From Brachynemurus nebulosus (lineage: Eukaryota; Arthropoda; Insecta; Neuroptera; Myrmeleontidae), in NCBI GenBank assembly GCA_035578155.1, contig JAPWDM010000001.1, forward strand, positions 86,855,150 through 86,919,149: a stretch of DNA of 64,000 bases. Direction: 5' to 3'. The position numbers and the translations under genes are program-made. Below the pieces are notes generated by a model, which was not told the origin of the DNA, did not search any database, and worked only from the letters and a program-made list of their open reading frames with translations. Positions 33,640 to 48,777 of this stretch are shown in pieces; the first letter of the stretch is position 1, and every line of letters starts with the position of its first letter.

Positions 33640-34510
33640 CGCCAATTTGAATGAAACTTAACATACTTATTAAACAACGAAAAATATTCAATACGTTTTT
33701 TTTTATTTCGGCTAAATACGCTTTTTAGGGGTAGAAAACACCCTTCAACCCCTGTAGATGAAAACAGTTATAGCTAAATATTTCTGAAACGATATATTTT
33801 CTGAAAAAAGGGCTGAGTACCAAATTTGTAGAATTTAAAGTGATGCACTTGATAGTGACCTTGAAGTCGACCTTGAAATCGATTTTCAAGGTCAGTTGAA
33901 AATGATTAGCCGTTGCGAACTTTGACCATATCCTGTACCTATAAGCAGTAATTTCATGTATTGACTCAATCTATCTTCAACATTGATTTGTTGCGTTATT
34001 TTTCTTAAAAAAAAAGAAAAAAATCCTGACGAAATGGAAAAATAGGCGCAAATTTATAGAAAAAATTAGAAGAAAACATTTTTGTAAGCAATTTTAGAAG
34101 TGAAGTTAAGAAAAGATTTAATATCACTCCAGTTGTAAGTTAAACATTAACTTTATGCTATATTAGAAATTTTCAAAATTTTTTAAAATTTTTATTGCTA
34201 CTCTGTAGTTATCACATTAGGAATTCAATTGAACATATGAATAACTATTATTTTTCCGATTGCGCTTGAGCAAGTATTTTTCAAAATTACTTCTTGATCA
34301 CTTATTTTCTATCTTGCATGTGAAATTCGTTCGAATATACTTTGAAACATTTAGGGATGAAAAGTAAACTACTCCTTTTGAAAAATATTAAATGATTTTC
34401 AAATGACTTTAGGTCCCCAAGGTCAACTTCAAAGTCATCATGAAGTGCATCACTTTGAACTCTATAACTTTGGTCCTAAGCACTTTTTTCAGAAAATATA
34501 TCGTACCATA
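33640..34510. repeat. Fold-back repeat (GAATGAAACTTAACAT family)
   Basis: 33640-33990 carries GAATGAAACTTAACATAC, TAGAAAACACCC and CTTGA-GTCGACCTTGA. Its inner part is repeated inverted at about 34395-34510. A direct copy lies at 63540-63870. Confidence 0.65.
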
Positions 34511-34582
34511 ATCCACTTCTATGTTGATTCCTGGTCTCTTTTCCTGCGTTTCTAATATTTATGTCATTAAAAAAATGTGCTA

Positions 34583-35551
34583 CCGTAGACAAGGATGAAT
34601 AGGGACGCATTCAGAATTCACACCGTATTTTTTTGTATTTATTTTATGAGTACCTAATCTTTAATATATTAAAAATTTACGCGAAGATGGTCACTTTATC
34701 ACAGTATCCAAAAAAAATTAAAAATATCGGTGGTTTTTGAAAAATTAACAAAAATCGTATAATTTCTTCTCTACGAAAAATTGGGGTCAAAAGAGACGAG
34801 AAAAGAGAAAATGGAGACAACCCGTAGGGTCGACCAAAATTGAAATTCTAATATAAAATAATTTTGAACTTTTTGTATTTATACATTAAAAAAAGAAATA
34901 ATAGGTACTTGATGATTTTCTATAAAAATAAACGTAGAATCTAAAATAAAATTTATAAAGTATAGAAATGTTATGCTGAATGTATTTATAAAAATTTCGA
35001 ATGACTTGATAACCTTGAAAGTGCTCTCTTCTATGTCTCAATACATACTTCATACGTCCCTAATCAGCCAACATTCGTCCCTTTATACTTGATATCAACG
35101 TCCCTATTAACCTATATACTGTCCGTATTCACACCTTTTCCGTCCCTATTAACTTCAAACTTAGCCCAAATCTCAAGTCCTCTTTATTTCCTCTTAAAAA
35201 ATAAAAACAACTAAAAGCCTGCAGTCTTTTTTTCAGATATGTTCTAAAATAATTATTTTCGATTAAACAACAATTTATTCATTAGAGCACCGAAAAAATA
35301 ATTTTGAGATAAAGTTTTAAGGAACAAAAAATAGCACTGTTTGAAGACGACAATCGAAACTCAATTTTTAATATTTTTTATTCAACTTCAAGCTTAGTAA
35401 CTACTGTTATCCGAAAAAATAATAATTATACTATAATTTAAGTAAGATATATGTTCGCATTTACGTTTAGTATTTGTAAATTAAGTTCATGAATAACATT
35501 TTTCGTTTCGTCCCTATTCACCCGCCTGTCCCAATTTATCCCGTTCTACGG
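34583..35551. mobile_element. TA-flanked element with CGTCCCTAT motifs
   Basis: TA at 34581-34582 and 35552-35553. Ends CCGTAGA and inverse, both followed by TGAATAGGGACG. CGTCCCT(A/T) recurs many times inside (about 35055-35155 and 35510). No ORF. Nested in the 8.5-kb hAT. Confidence 0.68.
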
Positions 35552-35576
35552 TATTTGTTTCAAAAATTCATCACAA

Positions 35577-37356
<1,780 letters not shown>

Positions 37357-37363
37357 TTTACTA

Positions 37364-37587
37364 TACAATAGGTAATGTAATAAGAATATATTAATTTTTT
37401 TGCAAATAAAATCATTTTCATGTATTAAAGTACTGACATGTAGTAATTTTTCTTTTTTTGATTCTGTCAAAAAATCTTCCACCACACTTGTCACTGTATC
37501 AATACTTTTGGTTGTTATTTTCATTGAAGATCCAACCTTTGCTTGAAGATCCAACCATCCACGTACTCGTACGATTCTCTTGTAGAT
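37364..37587 (-). CDS. Possible exon, unidentified
   Basis: The acceptor TTTTGTTCACAG leads into an open frame: IYKRIVRVRGWLDLQAKVGS, then KSIDTVTSVVEDFLTESKKE. It ends in A-rich sequence at the border of the 1.65-kb repeat, so it could be an exon cut by that insertion. Composition is protein-like; no family recognised. It could equally be a chance ORF. Confidence 0.25.
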
Positions 37588-37739
37588 CTGTGAACAAAAA
37601 CAATATAATCTTAATTTGACAGTAACATCGGGAATAAAACATAACTTAACACTTTCCAATATTATTGTTTTACTAATTAGGTATACCTGACGCTTACACA
37701 CAAAAACAGTATAACAAGTAATACTTACATTGATATTTT

Positions 37740-39029
37740 AACATTCTGGAATCCGGCAGAACAGAAATCTGAGTTACATGCAAAGAACTTTGCAAACATC
37801 ATTGAATCAATTTTTAGAAGATTCGTACTATCTGCCTATCTGACAGTTTCGGTACAGAAAAGCATACTTATGTTATATCTGAAAATATCAATACTGTTAA
37901 AAAAAACAAATATTGAAAAGATATTACTTAATATAGTTTCTTTAAGTTATTTCCTTACCTAGAACAGTACAGTAACAGCTTTACAGAAGCATGTTATTGA
38001 CAAAATTTTACCATTTTTTACCATGCTTTGCTGCTACTATTTTCAATCTCATATTTTCTTATTTGAATAAAAATTTATTTCATTTAATTATTATGTCATT
38101 CACCATAAACAAAATTCAAATAACCTAAACCCCTCTATCAAATTCGAATAAACAGTATAAACGAACAAAACAATTCAAATTTTCAAATTTCTACCACATT
38201 CACATTTTAAATTTAATTGTTATAAATTAATGATTTATTTACATATTAAATTTATCAACATAATTACCTATTTAATATTTGAATGCAATCTAAATGTAAT
38301 GTAATTAATACTTATAAATTTTTATTGAAAAATTTAATGTTATAAAATTTTCTTAGAATACTTATTAAAATCATAGTTATCCTAAGATATTTTTATTACT
38401 TATGTGTCAAAATACATAATGTGTCCTTTACACAATTAAATAAAAAATCTGTCAATATTTTTTCAACTTAATAATAAAATAAAAAAGAAATTTAAATGGA
38501 AGTTATATTTTCAGCAAATTTTAGTGAAATTTAAAAATATCTACAAAAAATGAATTAAATTACATAAGGAATATTACATAAAATATTCCTTACACTTTAC
38601 GCTTTATGTATTGTGGAAATGGCCACATATCAATTTTAAAAACACAAAACTTTGAGCTTTTTTAAAAAAATAACATGAGATAGCAACACGTATGAATCCT
38701 GGGTGAGGGAGTGGAACAAATGTATATCGTCGATCGCCTTGCTTAAAAAAATTTTTTCATTACATATCACTCAAAAGGCTTCCTTTTTGAAAATGTACCA
38801 TTTTAAAAATTGAAATGGAGATAGTTTGTCCATATAATAAAAAAAGACAACAAATATCCTTTTGGAAATTTTTTAATCCATTTCTAACAAATTTCTTAAT
38901 TTTTCTCTGGTATTAGTTTACGTAAAATAATAATTTAAACACTTATCATACCTAGATTTTGCTCATCTTTCCAATTTTATAAAAGAAATTTAAAAAGTTG
39001 TTTAATTCTGACAGAAAACTTAGTTTTTT
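37740..39029. other. Noncoding, nothing recognised
   Basis: Very AT-rich (runs such as AATTTAAATTT) with no convincing ORF, terminal repeats or RNA gene. Confidence 0.5.
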
Positions 39030-39165
39030 GACAAAAAACGCCCGAAAAACCTACTTCTGGGCATCCGATGTGTCTGGCTAAAGAACTTAGCCAAGCCAGA
39101 TCAAAATTTAGTCTCCATACGAAATTTCATAAGCATTAAACGTTTCGTTGGAAAGTTATCGTGGC

Positions 39166-39260
<95 letters not shown>

Positions 39261-39378
39261 TTTAGTGAATATCATTTTCGTAACCTCAAAACATATTTCT
39301 GTTATGGTCCCGGGCTTAGGTCGTGTCATCACATCTGCCGTAAAAGCTGAATTTCCATTTTTGGAAATTCGCTAAAAC
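39030..39378 (+). repeat. TA-core interspersed repeat, copy C
   Basis: Starts at CCCGAAAAACCTACTTCTGG; (TA)n core 39169-39256, about 44 units; ends GGAAATTCGCTAAAA. Lacks the AT-rich 5' part of copies A and B. Confidence 0.75.
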
Positions 39379-39926
39379 ATAGATTCTACAGAATCGATCT
39401 GTTTACCAATATAGGATCGATACATCGATGTTTTTGAAAAAAACATCCATAATTCCATAGTATCCACTATTTAATAAAGGGCGGGTAATTTTGAAATAAA
39501 AGCTCAATTATGTTATTTTACTAATATTATTATAATTTTTTTAATGTTTTTATGAAATTTCTTTATTTTGATACATTAAATTAATTACCTACCTAAATAT
39601 CTATAAAAAAAAATAAACTTTTTTTTTCTTCATTGATAAACGATGGGGGTATTGGAAAAATTTCAACAATTATAAATAATTTTCATGGATAAACTAAATA
39701 ATAAGAAAAGAAAAAATCATAATTAAACCTGTAGCATTATTGCTCATGAGTCAGTATTTTTATTCTAATTTCCCCAGAGGTTTTCATATTGTCCATGTTC
39801 CGATTAAAAAACATCGAGTATCGATGTATCGACTACAAAAGGTATCGATATAAAAAGACTAGATGTTTGAAAAAATGTCTCGATACTGCAATGTATTGAT
39901 ACATACCGCCCATCCCTAATTACGAG

Positions 39927-41516
39927 TATTAAGCCAGTCAGCCATTTTATTGAGGCAAGATCCTACCACAGCGCATGTACGACATAATATCCCTACTACA
40001 CACCTTATACACACAAAAGGACACATAACACTTAATACATAATATGTATAATTACTATGCCCATTATTTTTCTACAGTTCTCTCAGAGGAATATGTCTTT
40101 GATGTGTTTGTTGCTCTTAGTTTCATTCAGTAAATGTAATGTGTAGTTTTGTTTATCAAGTTCTGTGAAACTATATGTATGAGTTATAAATAAACAAATT
40201 TGATTATGTGCAGGAAAAAATGTTGTTTGTGCATTTTAAAAAGTTTGTCATAATGTGAGCATTCAAATAACATGGGTTGATGATATTTATGTGAATTCTT
40301 AAATTTTTATTATTATACAATTTTTTTTCCAACACAAGTGATTTTAATAGTTTTAAAATAAAAACAAACAATGGATCGCAGTTACAGATACCAAAGGTAT
40401 GTTTAGTTACCGTATAATATAATTATTCTTTAATATTAATTTAATTGTTAATTCCTTTAATTTAATTTAATTCCTAACATTGTCTATTAATTAATTAGTT
40501 AATTAATGATTAATATCGTTTAATTTTTGAAACGGAAATTAATATTCATTTAAATATTTCGATATTAGACTGTTATAAATGTATAATCACGTGTAATTCT
40601 GGGAAAAATGATTGAATTAGAAATAAAGGTAACAGTATTTTTTGTTTATTTTTAATTGGGTACATGTTGAAATATTATTTTACTGTTTAAAATATACATA
40701 TTTTCAAGTGTGTAGTTATACTCTAATCAACATCTACTACGCATTTAGGTATTTTGTTAAATTTTTAAAATGAATGACAAATGGAGTAATGTTCCCTCCA
40801 ACAGGTTTTCTTGTTTTGACTTGCTTGTGTTGAAGAAGTGAACTTTCTCTTTTCTCAAAATTTATTTGACTCTTTGACTATTTATTTTTAAAGCACCTAA
40901 CGTGTCGATATAAAAAAAATCAGTTTTTTTTTGTTCAAGTAAAAAATTGTATTAACATCCTTCAATTTTTTTCCAATTGCTTTCCCTTACAACATGAATG
41001 ATAATATATATATTCTGTTTATGTATTATGATCAGAATGATCAGAATATTGATATACTTAGTTAAAATAAAAAATTGTTCAAATTAGAGTTGGAGTTACT
41101 GATGCGGTGGGTGCAATTTCTATAGTCAGAAGTTTTAGAATTCTTGTGGTTTTCGATCTATGATTTTTTAATTTTTAACTTTAGTTTTTTTAAGAATTGG
41201 TTTATGATTCAAAACTATGTATCACTAAGTAGTATTCACCTTTGTTATTTTATTTCCACTGAATCGCGTTTTAAAATGAAATTTTCAAATATGTGCGGTA
41301 AAACCACAAGAATAATAAAGCTTCTAGTTACTAATTAGTTCTCCCCTACTGACAGTTACAACGCTTATGTGAATATGTTTTTAATTAAGTCAATAGTTTC
41401 GCGGTAATTAAAAAAAATGTAAACTCTAATTTTTCACGCTGTATTAATAACATACAACAGTTTTATTTATTATACAATAAAAGTCAAAAAGTTCGAATCA
41501 TATGAAGAAAATTTCT
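39927..41516. other. Possible host DNA between elements
   Basis: Follows the right TSD of the 8.5-kb hAT. No repeat ends seen. 41220-41345 matches 28404-28568. Contains a candidate first coding exon at 40371. Confidence 0.4.
40371..40396 (+). CDS. Candidate first coding exon (MDRSYRYQ...)
   Basis: ATG in good context (AAACAATGG) opens a nine-codon exon that ends AAAG|GTATGT, a strong donor. An initiator-like TTCAGTA lies at about 40125. No second exon was found, so this is only a hint of a host gene start. The A-rich 250 bp upstream could be a leader. Confidence 0.22.
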
Positions 41517-41518
41517 AA

Positions 41519-42221
41519 AGGTGTTTGTAAACGAGCAACATTTTACGGCAATGTGTTGGCTGGCAACAATGGCCGGGCAATATTGCTCTAGATTCAGAAA
41601 TATTTCCGGCAATATATTCGTATGGCCCGACAATGTGTCTGTATGGCCGGGCAACATACTTCATATTGCAACTACTGGCTTGCGTGTTGCCGGTGTTGTG
41701 GGTGTCTGAGCGAAAATAAATAAATATTGCCCGGCCATATTTCTTTTACCTAGAGGTTATTAGCCTAGTCTATACTTATTCAGAGTGTCTGAACAATCAG
41801 ACACTCTGGATGAGTACATTAAAGACTTATAGGAGTCTCCAGTCGCCAAGAATCGTAACGTGATTGCCTATTTTATCGTTATTGGTATTGGTTCTCGCAT
41901 TACTGTCGACTGTTTTTGATTTTTAAGTCGACTTTTTGAAGTAAGTATTTAAAGTCACTTTTTGACATTCTAATGAAGTTTATGAATAAATAATACATTA
42001 TATATGCAGGGCTAATTAGCATTTCTTCAGAATCGACAATTATTGCCACGTGTATATGCAAAATTATCAGCAATACTGTGGCTGATAGATGCCGGGATAT
42101 ATTTGGCCACATGTCGCCCAGCTATAGTTGTCAGCAACATATTGCCGAAATGTGGCCGGGCCATAATGTTCAGCAATATTTCCGGCAATGTGTAGCAATT
42201 TTATTGCTCGTTTACAAGCCT
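41519..42221. mobile_element. Element with TTGTAAACGAGCAA ends
   Basis: AGGTGTTTGTAAACGAGC at the left and, inverted, AGGCTTGTAAACGAGC at the right. GGCAATAT, GGCAACAT and GGCCGGGC motifs repeat many times near both ends and look like transposase-binding arrays. A strong hairpin lies mid-element. No transposase. TSD not resolved. Confidence 0.7.
41781..41808. repeat. Perfect 12-bp hairpin, 4-nt loop
   Basis: CAGAGTGTCTGA-ACAA-TCAGACACTCTG, with further imperfect pairing outward (TACTTAT with ATGAGTA). Near the centre of the 41519-42221 element. Confidence 0.85.
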
Positions 42222-42226
42222 CTTAA

Positions 42227-43754
42227 CAAAATTTATGCAAATTAGTTGAATTTAACTTCTAATTAAATATTTTCTTCAACGTTGTCCATGAACGTATTCA
42301 CATTAAAAACTTGCGATCGTGTTACGATACACACAGCCTACCTCATCTTTTTTTACGAGTAAATTTTTTTGATGTTTAATCAGTTTCTATAACTTTATCG
42401 GACCTACCTATGTAAAAATAGATCCATAATGTATAAACTTGTAACTAGGGCTGCCAAGTTATTTTTAGCAGACCCGCCACTAGAGGCAGTGAAAACCGCC
42501 CAAAACCGCGTATATTCAAACTATACCGCAAAAAACCGCGCACTTAAACAAAATATTGAATTTAAATAGGTAATGAAACGTCAAAACATATATATACACG
42601 TAACACGATATACCCAAACGTCAAAACCAGAGAATAATTCAGAAGCCAAGGTCCTATCTCTGCACTAGTGATACCAGTGTAGACAAAAAAAAACCACTAC
42701 TTCCCACCACTATGTTGTGTAGGTACACACTGTTTGTAGTGGTGTTGGTTTTATGTTTGCAATTGTGTGAGTCATCACACACGCAACTACAAAATACGTA
42801 TTGTCGGACAGAGCAACGTGCAGTTCAAGCAACAATGGTCTAACAATACATTACAATGCGTTGTGCATTCGGTGACCGACATCGACCAACTAAATGTCTT
42901 AAGCGGTATCGGCCACACTCAGACACACTGCTATCCACAATTTTTTACACATACGCGTAGGGCTTTGTCAAAACCAAGTGACAATTGTCAAAATAGAAGT
43001 TTCGAATACGGTAACCGTCATAACCGTTATTAGCTTTGTTACATTTTGCTCTGTGAGTACATTCAATCAGTGACTAGTATTGTTGATTACAAATTTAAAC
43101 GGTTCTTTAATTAAAATAGCATTTATTCTTAAAAAAAAGGAATTTTTCTAAGTTTTTAGATTAATCTTTAGGCGTCAAATACAAATTAAAATTATTTTTA
43201 AGTTTTTTTTTTTTGTGTATGTACAAAGATCGGTAAACCTTTTAATATTTAGCTTTACTTAAAAAGAATGAGATATATATTCTATGGTATGGGTCCGACA
43301 CCTAAGCTTGTGTAATGACGTTTCATCCCCTTATTTTTATATAATTATTGAAGAGAGCAGAGTTTTATGGTTATTGAGAACATAAAATGTTTAAAATATT
43401 TTGTATTTTTAAAAATATTTTATCTAATTTTTAATTCGGCCCAAAAACCGGAAAACCGCAAAACAGAAATTTTCACCGCAAATTTTATTTCTAATCCGTC
43501 CAATTTGCCTCCTACTTGTAACAAACTGTTTCAACAAAACAAAATTTTAAACATGTACCGTAAAAGCGTCTAGACCCAGGCAGGGGGCCTAGAACCGGAC
43601 ACTTTGCACCAATCTTCAAAGTAAATAATTTCTACATTAACCTGCAACAATAAACATTTGTTGTTGACGTTATTAAAGAGAGAAAAGCATCCTCTAAACA
43701 GCTGCACGAATAAAAACTACGGTTTTAAACTTTTACTATGTCATTTTACAGGAC
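42227..43754. other. Mixed, possible hAT end at 42448
   Basis: TAGGGCTGCCAAG at about 42447 looks like a hAT end and is followed by AAACCGC repeats. CGGAAAACCGC recurs near 43450, but no matching end or TSD was found. 42620-43050 is less AT-rich, without a convincing gene. Confidence 0.35.
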
Positions 43755-43763
43755 TACTATCCT
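43755..43763. repeat. 9-bp TSD of Foldback-like element 2
   Basis: TACTATCCT, identical to 44665-44673. Confidence 0.92.
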
Positions 43764-44664
43764 GGCTCCGCGATGTTAGCACCCCAGTTGTGAAATTGCG
43801 ATTGACCAATGACATAATTTAAAAGGTCAGAAAATGGTCGTAAAAGGTCAATTGGTTTCATTAATTGGTCAGCAATAGAAAATTTTTTATTAAGGGTTAA
43901 AATATTTCAAGGTCATTCAGAAATTCTAGCACCCCAATTGTGAAATTTCGAAAAACCAATTACATCATTCAAAAGGTCAGAAAATGGTCATAAAATGTCA
44001 ACTGGTTTGATTAATTGGTCAGCAATAGAAAATTTTTTATTAAGGTTTGAAGTTTTTCAAGGTCATTCAGAAAATTTTAGCATCCCATATATGAAATTTC
44101 GACTGACCAATTACATAATTTAAAAGACCTTTTATGACCATTTTCTGACCTTTTAAGTCATGTCTTTGGTAAGTCGAAATTTCACATTTGGGGTGCTAAA
44201 GTTTTTGAACTACCTTGAAAAACTTTAATCCTTAATAAAAAATTTTCTATTGCTGACCAATTCATGAAACCAACTGACTTTTTATGACCATTTTCTGGGC
44301 TTTTAAATGATACAATTCGTCATTCAAAATTTCACATTTGGGGTGCTAAAGTTTTTTGAATGACCTTGAAAAAACTTCAAACCTTAGTAAAAAAATTTTC
44401 TATTGCTGGCCAATTAATCAAACCAGTTGACCTTTTATGACCATTTTCTGAACTTTTGAATGATATAATTGGTTTTTTGAAATTTCATAACTGGGGTGCT
44501 AAAATTTCTGAATAACCTTGAAATATTTTAACCCTTAATAAAAAATTTTCTATTGCTGACCAATTAATGAAACCAACTGACCTTTTATGACAATTTTCTG
44601 ACCTTTTAAAGCATGTAATTGGCCAATCGAAATTTCACATTTGGGGTGCTGGTATCACGGAGCC
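43764..44664. mobile_element. Foldback-like element 2, 901 bp
   Basis: Ends GGCTCCGCGATG and, inverted, GGCTCCGTGATA; perfect 9-bp TSD. Arms are tandem 150-bp units keyed by AGCACCCCA and GGTCAGAAAATGGTC: three on the left (near 43781, 43931, 44082) and four inverted on the right (near 44190, 44340, 44493, 44643). Sequence unrelated to Foldback-like element 1 but the same plan. No coding. Confidence 0.92.
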
Positions 44665-44841
44665 TACTATCCTCCAGTTTTTCAATGAAATGAAATGTGT
44701 GTCTAACATGCAATTTTCGTCATAATTGTCATATTGTTTTAGTTTTGATGGGTATGTGTTCAGAATTTTATCGCGCATTATTTAATGATGTTTGAAGTTA
44801 TATTCGATGTACTCGTATATATAAAAGCTACAAACTACATG

Positions 44842-44946
<105 letters not shown>

Positions 44947-44948
44947 TG

Positions 44949-45160
44949 TGTGCAAAATAATAGCAGTGCTTCTAAAATTATTGGCTTGTCTTGTATTGCC
45001 TACCAGTGACATCTACTTGTGATGAATTGTTAATACTCACTAATGCTAGTTTGGGGTAATTTCTGTAAAGCGACACTTACCTTTCGGGGAATTACCTATT
45101 TTTTTTTTATAATCATGTTAATATAATATTGTGCAAAATAATAGCAGTAGTTTTGAAATA
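44949..45160. mobile_element. Tc1-like fragment (GCAAAATAATAGCAGT)
   Basis: GTGCAAAATAATAGCAGTGC at about 44951 and GTGCAAAATAATAGCAGTAG at about 45131, in the same direction. The phrase is typical of Tc1-like ends, but no inverted partner or transposase is seen. Confidence 0.4.
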
Positions 45161-46663
45161 CCCTACGAAGTAGGTTTCAGTAAATAGAAAATTCAAATAT
45201 TTGTTGCTTTTATGATAATAATCGTTGAGAATAATTTAGATTTAATTAACTAACCTAATTTGGAATACCGGTGACGTCTTTTTATGATACCGGTATTTAT
45301 TCGGTATTACAATTTAAAATTTCGGTATTTCGGGCTTTCTTCGTTATTGAATGAAAATAGTATGGGAAAAAAGAAAAACATTAAAAAACACTCTTAATGA
45401 AAATCGGTAATATGTTTTATTAAAAACGATTGATAATAGTAATAATAACAAACTCCATCATCTTTAGATTTTAAAAACCTAATAAGTACAAAATATAAAA
45501 TAGCAACAAAATGAACGGAATAACAAAAAAAAAAAAAATAATAAAATATAAATTTTCTTAGATTCTACAGCACATTTAATTTAAAGCAAGATACACACGA
45601 ACTGGAAGGGCGGAAAAACACAGCTTAAATAGTTCAAAAACGTGGTGGCAATTCTAAAATAATTTAAAAAAAATACATGGATATATATAATATTTTAAAG
45701 GAATTTTTTAAATACACATACCATTATGCGGCCCATACATGGTTCAACATGTTGTACTGTTTGCCATACACTATTGCAACTATTTATTCAACGTGTTTAA
45801 ACAACTTCAGTTATTTATAATTTTTGATACGGAAAACTTCGTTAAAAGTAAATTTTAGCTAATATTGTAAAAAACTAGCTGTACCCGCGACGTCGTCCGC
45901 GCGACGCATTGTTTATAAAATCAATGAGAAGTATATAATTGTAATAATCCTATCTTGAAGGATATGTAATTTCTATTTTAACTTTTCAGTTTACGTTTTT
46001 GCGACGGAAGTCATGTTTTTTGATTTATGATATTTTGTTAGTCCTTTCCCTGCTAATGAAAACACTGGTAATGAGCTTTAATCGCACAGGCTTGCTTTTT
46101 TTAAGGGTGAGAGGAAGGCGTCGCCATATTTGATGGCTAAACAAGCCCACTCAGACGGCTGCAACACCGAGTGTCACTAGAGCCCCTTGTATTTAAATCC
46201 TTAAATTAGCCTTACTTGGCCCAATTTTGAGACACATTTTTAGACATATATTTACTAATTCAAAGGCGTAGATTTCAAAAACCTATGTCTCATTTTGGTT
46301 CAAGGTCGTGTTTTGTGTGTTTTTATAGGTCATTTAGAAGTTTTTGCAAATATCGTCTTCTAAATACCGTGTTTTGGAGAGCTGCATGCATTGTCTTATG
46401 GAGCTCTTGGAACCCTACATGCATATGCATATATAATACTTATGCACTTGGGGGGAAGGAAAGTGGTAAATCGGGAACAGTCCAAAATTTAACATTTTGG
46501 TACAACTCGAAAACGCAAAGCAACTTTGAGCTAATATTGCAGCTATGGAATACATGTGCAAGGGTGAACCCTATCATGGTACCTCCGACCCAGGTTGGAC
46601 CTTAGGCAGATTCACCTATCTTATCCGGAGAGGTACTTTGGTTATAATAGAAATGGCAACTCT
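45161..46663. other. Repeat fragments, no gene
   Basis: Holds GGTATT-rich subterminal-like DNA (45265-45335). The minus strand at 45873 ends GGGTACAGCTAGT, a Helitron-like 3' end. A poly(A) tract is at about 45530. ORFs at 46285-46605 show no recognisable protein. Confidence 0.4.
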
Positions 46664-46677
46664 CAAAAAACTCACGT

Positions 46678-46733
<56 letters not shown>

Positions 46734-46748
46734 ACGTGAGTTTTTTTA
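46664..46748. repeat. (TA)n inside a perfect inverted repeat
   Basis: AAAAAACTCACGTGGTA, (TA)n, then the exact inverse TACCACGTGAGTTTTTT. The whole 85 bp is self-complementary and contains CACGTG on each side. Confidence 0.88.
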
Positions 46749-46749
46749 T

Positions 46750-47266
46750 TTGTTTATTTAATGATTCGAATTGATATGTTTGTTTAATTATTATTAAATA
46801 AATTAAATAAATATATTAAAATTTAATAATAATTAAATAAATATATCTTTTCGGATCATTAAATAAAAAAATTAAAAAATTTCTAAATTATAATTAAAAC
46901 GGGACGAACTTAAGAATCGGATTTTAATTTATATTGCCAAATTTCTTATGAAATGCATTTTCTCGACATAATGATCATGACATCTCGGTTGTGTTAGAGA
47001 TTACTTTTCATGAATTGTATGCTCTGGTTGTACCAAAAAAGATAGTTTAACAAAAACTCTTGAAAATTTTTTGCCACTGAAGGAAGGTATAAAATATACC
47101 GAAAAATTTCTGGACAAAAATAAAGAGACAATTTATTCTACGGAAGATAGTCGGAGTATTATTTCTAATCCTTTATCTCCTTGGATAAATTAGTAATTAA
47201 ATTATTTGGGAACTCTGGTTTAAAAAATTTGTTAAAATTATTACATTATCCCAAAAACCATATTAC

Positions 47267-47345
<79 letters not shown>

Positions 47346-48108
47346 GAATGTTTTTTAAATAATATTTTACTTTTTTCAGTGTGAATTATCTAATATTTTA
47401 AGAAAAAAAGTTTTGTACCCAGTCGACTACTTACGTTTTGAAAAGTAAGTAAATTAGTTAAGACTTGAACACTGTAGCACATGGAATAACTAAAACTGTA
47501 AAACTTTTTCGTCACAACAGATTTATTTTTGATTTGAAGGCACATTTCGAGAGCAATCTTCCAATCATTACCTATAAACTGCATTTGCACCGTTAAACTA
47601 ACTACACAGTTAACCTACACTACGTTTTCTTTTCTCAAGTTTTTTCTCTGAATGAATGAAAAATAAATTTTGCTTGATTATTCCTGAAAAATTACACACA
47701 AAATCTTGTTAAAAATTCGAGGGATTATTGATTGTTGGTTGGATAGTAAAATAGTATTATAGTAATCAAGAATAACCCTTAAGTAGTTTTTTCGAATTTT
47801 CCAACTAAACTTAGATATTGCATTCAAAGTTTTAACTATTACAACAAACAGTTTTTAAGCCGCTATTTGTCAGAAAACCACACGTCAAATTTTGTTTTAA
47901 ATTTCCATGGTTTATTTATTATTACTTGATGGACCATGAAATGGTGCAGTAGCTGTATAATAATAATGTGATTTAACGTCCGTTTTTGAGACTTCTCATA
48001 GTGCAGTATCTAAAGGGAATAAATTATTTAAATGAGCTAAAAAAATACTTTAACGATGAGAAAATTATTTCACCGGCAGTTAAATTATCTTATGGTCATC
48101 TTGCAGCC
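46750..48108. other. Noncoding; (TA)n at 47271-47342
   Basis: AT-rich. One TA tract of about 36 units follows CATTACATTA. The remainder has short ORFs without coding features. Confidence 0.45.
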
Positions 48109-48110
48109 TA

Positions 48111-48325
48111 AGTGGATGTCATATAATTATATTTCACTACTTGACTTATACCTAATCATTAAGTAGGCAATAATTTCCGAACACAATTAAAGTCAAGTGG
48201 ATTCGGATTTTCGACAAAGTAATACGTGTTTTGGTCAGTTTGTCACGTTTTAGCTCTTATGTCAAGTGTGCAATGTAATTTTTTAATTACCCATCCGGGC
48301 GCCCGCCACGGTCTGTCCTCACACT
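48111..48325. mobile_element. TA-flanked MITE (AGTGGATGTCA), copy 2
   Basis: Short form (215 bp) of the element at 17141-17428, flanked by TA. It lacks the 75-bp extra tract present there. Confidence 0.75.
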
Positions 48326-48777
48326 TACCCAGAAAATGTGGTCAGCATAATAATACAATTTGGAGTTAAAAAACAAATACTGAATAGCAAAATAGATAAT
48401 TGAGCAGCAAAAAATTTACTGAGTGGCAAATTGGCTAATTTAGTTAAATTTTTTTTTATGACGTATCGCCCAAACCATCTATGTACGATTACTACGACGG
48501 GTTCTATTTTTGATTGTGTTGAAGCTTGAAAGTATATTAAAGAAATGGAGCTTTGAATTTTCTGTCCCTCTCCATTCTATAGTTGAGAAAATATTTTTTA
48601 ACCATTTATAAAAGCTTAACTTTTTTTTGATAAAGGCGGAAACGACTGAAGAAATACAAATTATATGCATTTTAATATAGATTTGAGAAATCAGCTTAAA
48701 ATTTTGATATTGGATCAATTTGGGAGATGTTGCATATAAAGTGAATTCTTATTACTTAATAAATAGTTAAGTGTAAC

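Noticed and set aside
41521..41709. 62-codon ORF over GGCAACAT/GGCCGGGC repeats
   Set aside because: Lies on the subterminal motif array of a transposon end; no protein features.
42767..43033. 88-codon ORF in a less AT-rich stretch
   Set aside because: Begins at GTG, no domain, no splice or promoter signals; a chance ORF is more likely.
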